A stretch of DNA of 12,108 bases from an uncultured Eggerthella sp. (GTDB lineage: Bacteria > Actinomycetota > Coriobacteriia > Coriobacteriales > Eggerthellaceae). This document shows, piece by piece, positions 6,999-12,108 of this stretch. Position 1 is the stretch's first letter; each line of letters begins with the position of its first letter. The notes under the pieces are model-generated. The model did not search any database, had not been told where the DNA came from, and saw only the letters and a program-made list of their open reading frames with translations. Location of the stretch: assembly GCA_900548955.1 (NCBI GenBank), contig URMQ01000038.1, positions 1 to 12,108 of the forward strand, in the 5' to 3' direction. Position numbers and translations under genes: made by a program.

Positions 6999-9155
6999 AT
7001 GACTGAAGACACCAATCAGATCGAAGAGTCTGCAGCTGAAGATCCAGTTTTCAAAGCTGAACAGGCACACCTTTCTAAAACCTATACAAAGCTTCTTTCC
7101 ATGCAAGATGCTCTTATTGCTCGCATGAAAAATACCGCTGATGCTGCAGAAAATTACAAACGCTCTATGGCAGATGAAGCAACTTCTAACTTTGCTAGCG
7201 AAGGCGAAGCGCAAGAGACTTATATTGAGTATGCGAACCTAAACAGTGTAATTGACGCTCTTAATCAATCTCAGCAAGTAGACGCTGAAAAGCTATCAAA
7301 CATTGAACTTTTAAAACCTCAACCTTACTTTGCAAAAGTCGCTCTTCAGTTCAAATCGGGAGCCGAAGCTAAGGAAATATATATAGGCAATGCGGGAATA
7401 TCTGACGAATCCTATCACCGTCTCATTGTTGACTGGCGATCCCCTGTTGCAGAGGTGTACTACAACCAAGCTAATGGAAAAACATCCTATCAAGCTAACG
7501 GTCGCACTATCAATTGCGATTTAAAATTACGCCGCCAGTTCGATATTACCGAAGACACCCTTAATGCCTACTTCGACACCACGGTAGCTATTCAAGATGA
7601 ACTTTTGTTGCGTTCCTTGTCACAGCAGCGCACCTCTCAAATGAGCGCAATCACCGCTACTATTCAAAAAGAGCAAAATGAAGTTATCAGACACGATGAT
7701 GTTCCTGCTTTGCTTGTTAATGGCATCGCAGGTAGTGGTAAAACATCAGTGTTGCTTCAGCGCATTGCTTATTTGTTCTACCAAAAACGCGAAAGCTTAA
7801 ATCCTGAACAGGTTTACCTTATTACTCCCAATCCAGTATTTAGAACCTACATTGATAATGTTTTGCCCGATATGGGAGAAAAGAATCCCCCTATTCTTAC
7901 CTGGGATGAATTTGCCAACTCCGTCGTTCCTGAAGGTCGCGTATTTGATCGCTTCCATACGTCTTTAGAAGTGCTTCAGCACATTGACGAAGCTATTCCA
8001 AATTTGAAATTCACAGAAAAAGATTTTCGTGACATTAAAATGCAAGGTGTGACGCTTATCTCTGCAGATCAAATTAATAAAATAGCCTCTCAATACAAAA
8101 ATGTTCCTGCAGGACCACGCCTTATCACGCTTGTTCGCGAAGAACTTGAAGATCGTTTTGAAAGTCGCTTAGGTCAAATGTCTAGCGTCGAAAAGTTCCA
8201 AGACGAAGTAAGCGCTCTGAGCTACAATCAGCAACTTGCTCTGTTTGGCGAACCGGCAATTATGGATACCGAAGAACAAGCGAAGAAATACACGCTTACC
8301 TATTTAAATTTCCGCTTCGGCGAAGCACGTACCTCCATTCGACTCAACCACTGGGTACGAGTAGACAGAATTGCTAAACGATTGCTTGGTCTAGAGAATT
8401 TATCCTTCCTTGAGTGGTTCTACCTTAAGATTGCTTGTACAGGTCTGGTAAATGATGAAGCACGCTTTGTCATGATTGATGAAGTGCAGGACTATTCTCC
8501 TACTCAACTAGCGGTATTGGCGCGCTATTATCATCGCGCTCATTTCTTGTTGTTAGGAGATGAAAACCAAGCTATTAGTGATTCAACTTCAACGTTTAGC
8601 GAAGTTAGAGAAGTCTTTATGAAATACCGCGGAAGCATTGAAGAATGCTTCCTTATGACCAGCTATCGCTCTACTCCTGCTATTACCAAATTATTTGCTC
8701 AATTAGCCCAAAATAATACGGGTATGCAAATCTCTTCAGTTCAGCGCGATGACAAAGATCCAGAAATAATCGTTTGTTCAACCGAAGAGGAAATCAAAGC
8801 AGAACTTAGCCGTATAATTCCTGAAGTTCACGGAGAATCAGGACTGAGTGCAGTAATTGTTAATAATGAGCAAGAACTAACAGAAATGTGGGAAATTCTT
8901 AAAACAATCGTTCCTGCAGATCAACTCCATTTTATTGCCGAAGGAAGTACCCTGCCCGATCATGGAGTCGTACTTATTGATCTTCACTTAGCAAAGGGTC
9001 TTGAGTTTGACAATGTCATTATTCCTGACGCAAACCAAAATATTTATCCAGATACTGATTTAGCCCGTCGTCAGTTGTATACAGCAATATCACGAGCGAC
9101 TAATACCGTTTCTCTTCTGGCAAAAGGAAAACTCACTTCACTTATAAAACAGTAA
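6999..9155 (+). CDS. helD: HelD-type RNA polymerase recycling ATPase (UvrD/Rep-like superfamily 1)
   Basis: A 718-residue protein. The N-terminus (about 15-100) is helical and charged, as in the HelD coiled coil that enters the RNA polymerase secondary channel. A HelD-typical block follows (residues 105-235, including DWRSPVAEVYY and the QKEQNEVIR segment ahead of the nucleotide site). Superfamily 1 motifs are intact: Walker A GIAGSGKTS (242-250, K248), Walker B MIDEVQD (492-498), LLLGDENQA (517-525), TSYRSTP (554-560), LAKGLEF (664-670) and the arginine-containing RRQLYTAISRA (690-700). HelD uses ATP to release stalled RNA polymerase from DNA and RNA, and some actinobacterial homologues protect against rifamycins. 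Length and domain order favour HelD over the DNA helicases UvrD/PcrA. It is monocistronic, between its own promoter and a terminator. Confidence 0.88.
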   Translation: MTEDTNQIEESAAEDPVFKAEQAHLSKTYTKLLSMQDALIARMKNTADAAENYKRSMADEATSNFASEGEAQETYIEYANLNSVIDALNQSQQVDAEKLSNIELLKPQPYFAKVALQFKSGAEAKEIYIGNAGISDESYHRLIVDWRSPVAEVYYNQANGKTSYQANGRTINCDLKLRRQFDITEDTLNAYFDTTVAIQDELLLRSLSQQRTSQMSAITATIQKEQNEVIRHDDVPALLVNGIAGSGKTSVLLQRIAYLFYQKRESLNPEQVYLITPNPVFRTYIDNVLPDMGEKNPPILTWDEFANSVVPEGRVFDRFHTSLEVLQHIDEAIPNLKFTEKDFRDIKMQGVTLISADQINKIASQYKNVPAGPRLITLVREELEDRFESRLGQMSSVEKFQDEVSALSYNQQLALFGEPAIMDTEEQAKKYTLTYLNFRFGEARTSIRLNHWVRVDRIAKRLLGLENLSFLEWFYLKIACTGLVNDEARFVMIDEVQDYSPTQLAVLARYYHRAHFLLLGDENQAISDSTSTFSEVREVFMKYRGSIEECFLMTSYRSTPAITKLFAQLAQNNTGMQISSVQRDDKDPEIIVCSTEEEIKAELSRIIPEVHGESGLSAVIVNNEQELTEMWEILKTIVPADQLHFIAEGSTLPDHGVVLIDLHLAKGLEFDNVIIPDANQNIYPDTDLARRQLYTAISRATNTVSLLAKGKLTSLIKQ

Positions 9156-9227
9156 ACACTTTTAACGTTATAGGTTGCGTTTCAAGCCCTACTGTTGCGA
9201 GATCTTCATTTACTCGAAAATAAAAAT

Positions 9228-9260
9228 AATGGCGCTGCTTTTTTAAAACGGCGCCATTTT
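9228..9260. terminator. Bidirectional terminator between helD and the rhomboid gene
   Basis: Stem AATGGCGC (9228-9235) with GCGCCATT (9251-9258), extended inward by a T-G and a G-C pair, loop of 11 bases. On the + strand it is followed by TTTT then CGTTTG, serving helD. On the - strand it is followed by a T-rich run (ATTTTTATTTT) on the complement of about 9217-9227, serving the rhomboid gene. The remaining gap around it, 9156-9296, shows nothing else. Confidence 0.8.
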
Positions 9261-9296
9261 CGTTTGCTTTATCACCAACGCAATACATACTTATCA

Positions 9297-10106
9297 TTAA
9301 AAGAAATTAATAAAAGCAAGACCTATAGTAGTAGCAAGAACATGAGCAATTGACAGCGCCCATACAATCCACGCCACTATACGTACAATCAGAGGCACGT
9401 TTAAATTCTTACTTGGAATCATAAACATGGCTATTAAACCACCAAGTGCACCGCCTAAATGACCACTAATAGAGATGCTGGGCGAAAGGAACGTGTAGAG
9501 AATATTAATAGCGATAACACTTAACATGCCCTTGCTATACGAAATTAAAAACTTTCGATTATATTTTGACAAGAAACCCAGCAAAGCAGCAGCAACAAAA
9601 AGTCCAAAAATGCTGGTAGACGCACCAGCGCTTACATAATAGCTTCCCGTCATCATATCAACCATATAGCACAACGCATTACCGCTTATTCCTGCAATGA
9701 AATACAGCAGCAGATAATTCCAGCGACCCAGCACGCGTTCCAGCAAAACACCACAGCTATAAAGTGCCGCCATATTAAAAAGCAGATGCATTAAGTCAAC
9801 ATGTAAAAACATAGGCGCTACAAAGCGATACCAATCAGTAAAGGAGGTAACCGCAGGCGCATACATGGCTCCCATATCAAAAAGAACCATAGAAGAAATA
9901 GAGGTACTCAAGCCAGATCGTAGAACTTCAATAACATACACCACGATACAAATAGCCATAAGAGCAAACGTCACAAGACATGAACCATATTTTTCCATAA
10001 AAGAAGGCTGGCTTTCCTTCATGAGACGCTTAAACTGCTCATCATCTATAACTTGGCGATTTGCTCCTGAATTTTGTGGAGGCATTTGTTGAAATTGATC
10101 AGTCAC
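9297..10106 (-). CDS. Rhomboid-family intramembrane serine protease
   Basis: A 269-residue polytopic membrane protein with about 40 hydrophilic N-terminal residues, then hydrophobic segments. The catalytic dyad is visible: S163 in GASTSIFGLF (161-170) and H216 in SGHLGGALGG (214-223). The supporting H102/H107/N111 cluster lies in HVDLMHLLFNMAALY, and ER with GRW follows at 123-129. All match active rhomboids, which cleave transmembrane substrates within the bilayer. The substrate cannot be told from sequence. The Gly usual after the active Ser is Thr, a variant I recall in other Gram-positive rhomboids. The start is GTG (complement of 10104-10106), chosen because AAGAAGGG (complement of 10113-10120) lies six bases upstream; the next ATG is codon 8. 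It diverges from the YigZ-family gene with an 88-bp gap. Confidence 0.92.
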   Translation of the reverse strand: MTDQFQQMPPQNSGANRQVIDDEQFKRLMKESQPSFMEKYGSCLVTFALMAICIVVYVIEVLRSGLSTSISSMVLFDMGAMYAPAVTSFTDWYRFVAPMFLHVDLMHLLFNMAALYSCGVLLERVLGRWNYLLLYFIAGISGNALCYMVDMMTGSYYVSAGASTSIFGLFVAAALLGFLSKYNRKFLISYSKGMLSVIAINILYTFLSPSISISGHLGGALGGLIAMFMIPSKNLNVPLIVRIVAWIVWALSIAHVLATTIGLAFINFF

Positions 10107-10194
10107 GAAATACCCTTCTTATACATCGAATACCATAATGCGTTGTTCGCTAAAGATACATTCGCTAGGATACCATTATAAAGAAGGAGTTCTC
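10107..10194. promoter_or_regulatory. Divergent control region between the rhomboid and YigZ-family genes
   Basis: Contains the SD sites of both genes (10113-10120 on -, 10184-10189 on +). A possible + strand promoter is TTGTTC (10143-10148), 17 bp, TAGGAT (10166-10171), each a partial match. TTCGCTA occurs twice 15 bp apart (10146-10152, 10161-10167), each followed by GATAC, forming an imperfect tandem repeat over this promoter. The - strand has a perfect TATAAT (complement of 10175-10180) but no -35 partner. Assignments are tentative. Confidence 0.3.
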
Positions 10195-10824
10195 ATGGCA
10201 TCGTATCTCACCATAGAAGGTCACGCGCAAGCGGAAATCGAAGAAAAGAAGAGCCGTTTTATAGCGCAGCTTTGCCATGTCGAATCCGAAGAAGAAGCAC
10301 TGGCTTTCCTGGAAGAGATTAAAGCCACCCATCGTATGGCTCGCCACAATGTATATGCCTATATTTTACGTGGCAACGGAGCTAGCCCTAGAATTCGCTA
10401 TTCCGATGATGGGGAACCGCAAAAAACGGCGGGGCTTCCAACCTTACAGGTGCTACAACACGCTGAGCTAACCGATGTGGTAGCAGTTGTTACTCGCTAT
10501 TTTGGTGGCACTTTGCTAGGAACAGGCGGTCTGGTACGCGCCTATACACAAGCAACTCAAGCGGCAATCGAAGCCGCATCAAAAGTAACTATTTCTTCAT
10601 GCGTAGACATCACAATAACTATTCCCTATGCACTCTATGATCAGCTCAATCACACAATAAGCCACTACCAAGCCAAGATAATGAATACCAGCTACACCGA
10701 CACGGTTACGTTGGTTGTTCGCATGCTTACAGGAACCGAACAGGATCTTTTAAAATCACTGACCGAACTTTGCCATGGTAATGAAATAGTAAGCACGAGC
10801 GATCCTTTTGATGCCGCGTTCTGA
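10195..10824 (+). CDS. yigZ: YigZ/IMPACT-family protein
   Basis: A 209-residue protein with the two-domain IMPACT layout. The N-terminal domain holds the family signature: KKSRFIAQL (18-26), YSDDGEPQKTAGLP (69-82) and RYFGGTLLGTGGLVRAY (101-117). The C-terminal part (about 135-209) is the DUF1949-like ferredoxin-fold domain. Bacterial YigZ has no settled function; the eukaryotic relative IMPACT modulates the Gcn2 stress response and the fold resembles nucleic-acid-binding modules. The reading frame opens farther upstream at 10138, but the ATG at 10195 is preferred: AAGGAG (10184-10189) sits five bases before it and MASYLTIEG matches the family N-terminus. It converges on queF with only 22 bp between the stop codons and no visible terminator. 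Confidence 0.92.
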   Translation: MASYLTIEGHAQAEIEEKKSRFIAQLCHVESEEEALAFLEEIKATHRMARHNVYAYILRGNGASPRIRYSDDGEPQKTAGLPTLQVLQHAELTDVVAVVTRYFGGTLLGTGGLVRAYTQATQAAIEAASKVTISSCVDITITIPYALYDQLNHTISHYQAKIMNTSYTDTVTLVVRMLTGTEQDLLKSLTELCHGNEIVSTSDPFDAAF

Positions 10825-10846
10825 AAACAAAAGTGCTACTCCACCA

Positions 10847-11350
10847 TTAGCGATTGTCGATCTTTTCCGGATACAGATCATGATGAGCCAAGCGCTCCCA
10901 AGCAACCTGCTCCCATTTCGTTCCTGAGCGACCATAATTACAGTAAGGATCAATTGAGATTCCACCGCGCGGAGTAAACTTTCCCCAAACTTCGATATAG
11001 CGTGGATCCATCAGCTTAATAAGGTCTTTCATGATGATGTTCATGCAGTCCTCATGGAAATCGCCATGGTTTCTAAAGCTAAACAGATACAACTTCAGGC
11101 TCTTAGATTCCACCATGCGAACATCGGGCACATAGGAAATATAAATTGTTGCAAAGTCTGGCTGACCAGTAATAGGACAAAGACTCGTAAATTCAGGACA
11201 ATTAAACTTTACAAAGTAGTCGTTTTCCTGGTGTTTATTCTCAAACGTCTCTAAAACCTCAGGCGCATAATCATCAGGATAAGAATTCGTCTGAGAACCA
11301 AGCAAGGTAAGATCGGATATCTGTTCTGGACTGCGAGATGTATTATGCAT
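10847..11350 (-). CDS. queF: NADPH-dependent 7-cyano-7-deazaguanine (preQ0) reductase QueF
   Basis: A 167-residue QueF of the short, single-domain (Bacillus-type) class. The enzyme reduces the nitrile of preQ0 to the aminomethyl group of preQ1 for queuosine in tRNA. Visible are the catalytic cysteine C58 in FTSLCPITGQPDF with D65, the QueF motif ESKSLK (81-86) that binds NADPH, and the substrate-binding HGDFHEDC stretch (95-102, H99 and E100). It follows queC in the same direction with a 22-base gap, so the two are probably one transcript, and QueC makes its substrate. The ATG (11348-11350) has only a weak GAAAGAG upstream, so coupling to queC translation may help. Downstream queA/tgt and upstream queD/queE are not in the window. 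Confidence 0.95.
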   Translation of the reverse strand: MHNTSRSPEQISDLTLLGSQTNSYPDDYAPEVLETFENKHQENDYFVKFNCPEFTSLCPITGQPDFATIYISYVPDVRMVESKSLKLYLFSFRNHGDFHEDCMNIIMKDLIKLMDPRYIEVWGKFTPRGGISIDPYCNYGRSGTKWEQVAWERLAHHDLYPEKIDNR

Positions 11351-11372
11351 AACCGTCTCTTTCTATAACCAC

Positions 11373-12053
11373 TTATTTCAACAAAGGATCAACCGAACCG
11401 TTGAGTTCAAAAGCGCGTTTGCGATCTATGCAGGTAGCACAAACCCCGCATGGTTTATCTCCGCCTTCATAGCAAGACCACGTAAGTTTATAGGGAACGT
11501 TCAATTCAAGACCTTTTTTGACAATGTCCGCTTTAGACCATTCAACAAAGGGTGCCTCCATATGCAGCTCTCCCCCAGTACCTTCCATGATGGCATTGTT
11601 CATAGCAGCAACAAATTCTCGAGAACAATCAGGATAGGCGTTGCCCGCCCAATCATCATGATGTGCGCCATAGTACAAAACTGAGCACTCAAGCGACAAT
11701 GCCATTGATGCCGCCGAAGACAAGAAAAGGCCGTTACGGAAAGGAACATAGGTAGACACAAGCTTAGTGTCGGCTTGCTCTAATTGCTCAGCGTAGCTTT
11801 CCTTCGGAATGCCCCTTTCAGAATGAGCAAGCAGTGAACAGGAACTATCGGCAAAAATCGCTGCTAAATCCAAAAAACGCTGTTCAACATGGTAATAACG
11901 CGCAATATCACGCGCTGCTTTCAACTCTTTTTCATGACGCTGACCATAGGAAATACTTAACGCAACAACGTTTTCACTACCATATTTATCTACCGCCATC
12001 GCTAAAAGCGTTGTTGAATCAACGCCACCGGAACACAAAACTAAAGCACGCAA
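11373..12053 (-). CDS. queC: 7-cyano-7-deazaguanine synthase QueC
   Basis: A 226-residue PP-loop ATPase. QueC converts 7-carboxy-7-deazaguanine (CDG), ammonia and ATP into preQ0, the step before QueF. The adenylating PP-loop SGGVDST is at 8-14, SYGQRHEKEL at 35-44 and VPFRNGLFLS at 103-112. The C-terminal zinc site is C194, C202, C205 and C208 (SCYEGGDKPCGVCATC). The protein is complete at its C-terminus. The start is unusual: the only in-frame candidate that keeps the PP-loop is TTG (complement of 12051-12053), immediately preceded by an in-frame TGA (12054-12056) and with no well-spaced SD. An ATG at 12058-12060 lies one base out of frame; dropping one base would give MVIRALVLCSGG, a natural QueC N-terminus. 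The function is secure; the start is not. Confidence 0.93.
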   Translation of the reverse strand: MRALVLCSGGVDSTTLLAMAVDKYGSENVVALSISYGQRHEKELKAARDIARYYHVEQRFLDLAAIFADSSCSLLAHSERGIPKESYAEQLEQADTKLVSTYVPFRNGLFLSSAASMALSLECSVLYYGAHHDDWAGNAYPDCSREFVAAMNNAIMEGTGGELHMEAPFVEWSKADIVKKGLELNVPYKLTWSCYEGGDKPCGVCATCIDRKRAFELNGSVDPLLK

Positions 12054-12108
12054 TCACCATAGCGTCAAACAAAGTCACAGATTCCAGTTTATAAATCAAT
12101 AGCGGGTC
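12054..12108 (-). other. Upstream edge of queC, no gene assigned
   Basis: On the - strand this 55-base stretch has TATAAA (complement of 12088-12093) at a distance that would suit a -10 box for queC, but any -35 lies outside the window. One frame is open from the edge into queC, ending at a TGA at 12019-12021; it could be the tail of an upstream gene. No preQ1 riboswitch core is recognisable. Confidence 0.2.

Noticed and set aside
7303..7354. Two further heptamers (TTGAACT at 7303, AGTTCAA at 7348) in helD, and one at 11404 in queC, as extra operators
   Set aside because: They are isolated, inside coding sequence, and about what chance gives in AT-rich DNA.
6999..9155. UvrD/PcrA DNA repair helicase
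   Set aside because: Superfamily 1 motifs are shared, but the N-terminal coiled region, the DWRSPVAEVYY block before Walker A and the overall length fit HelD better.
10138..10194. Longer N-terminus for the YigZ-family protein
   Set aside because: The extra residues do not match the family start, have no SD, and overlap the control region; the ATG at 10195 has AAGGAG.
12054..12108. preQ1 riboswitch ahead of queC
   Set aside because: No recognisable preQ1 aptamer core or pseudoknot tail in the 55 bases available; it could lie outside the window.

Overview
The window reads as ordinary chromosomal DNA from a Gram-positive bacterium. It is AT-leaning, has good Shine-Dalgarno sites and carries no mobile elements. 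The gene set (two YhgE/Pip-type membrane proteins, a HelD-type RNA polymerase recycling ATPase, a short QueF, and a helix-turn-helix domain fused to an AlaA-type aminotransferase) best fits a lower-GC actinomycete such as a Coriobacteriia (Atopobium/Fannyhessea-like) genome. A Bacillota host cannot be excluded. This placement is inference from gene content, not from a search.

Layout, left to right. The window opens inside a tRNA-Cys(GCA) gene on the + strand, closed by a strong terminator. Facing it on the - strand is a 534-residue XRE-HTH/AlaA aminotransferase fusion. Its upstream gap (about 1810-1985) holds six exact copies of a 7-bp element, AGTTCAA or its complement, arranged as inverted and helically phased direct repeats. 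Next, also on the - strand, are two large YhgE/Pip-family membrane proteins (882 aa, then 726 aa) overlapping by one base and translationally coupled. They are transcribed away from a divergent promoter region (6815-6998) that also drives helD on the + strand. helD ends at a bidirectional terminator shared with a convergent rhomboid protease gene. The rhomboid gene diverges from a YigZ/IMPACT-family gene, which converges on a two-gene queuosine cassette, queC-queF, at the right edge.

How the genes relate. queC and queF act consecutively: CDG to preQ0 to preQ1. The two YhgE genes probably act together at the membrane. The HTH-aminotransferase looks autoregulated through the heptamer cluster, with alanine/pyruvate or PLP state as a plausible, unproven signal. 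A second ribosome binding site and ATG exactly at the domain boundary suggest the gene may also make a free AlaA-length enzyme. I see no CRISPR array, phage or defence island. The most noteworthy item is the sensor-enzyme fusion with its operator array and possible internal start. The start of queC is also odd: it uses TTG directly after an in-frame TGA, and a one-base shift would give a conventional ATG start.
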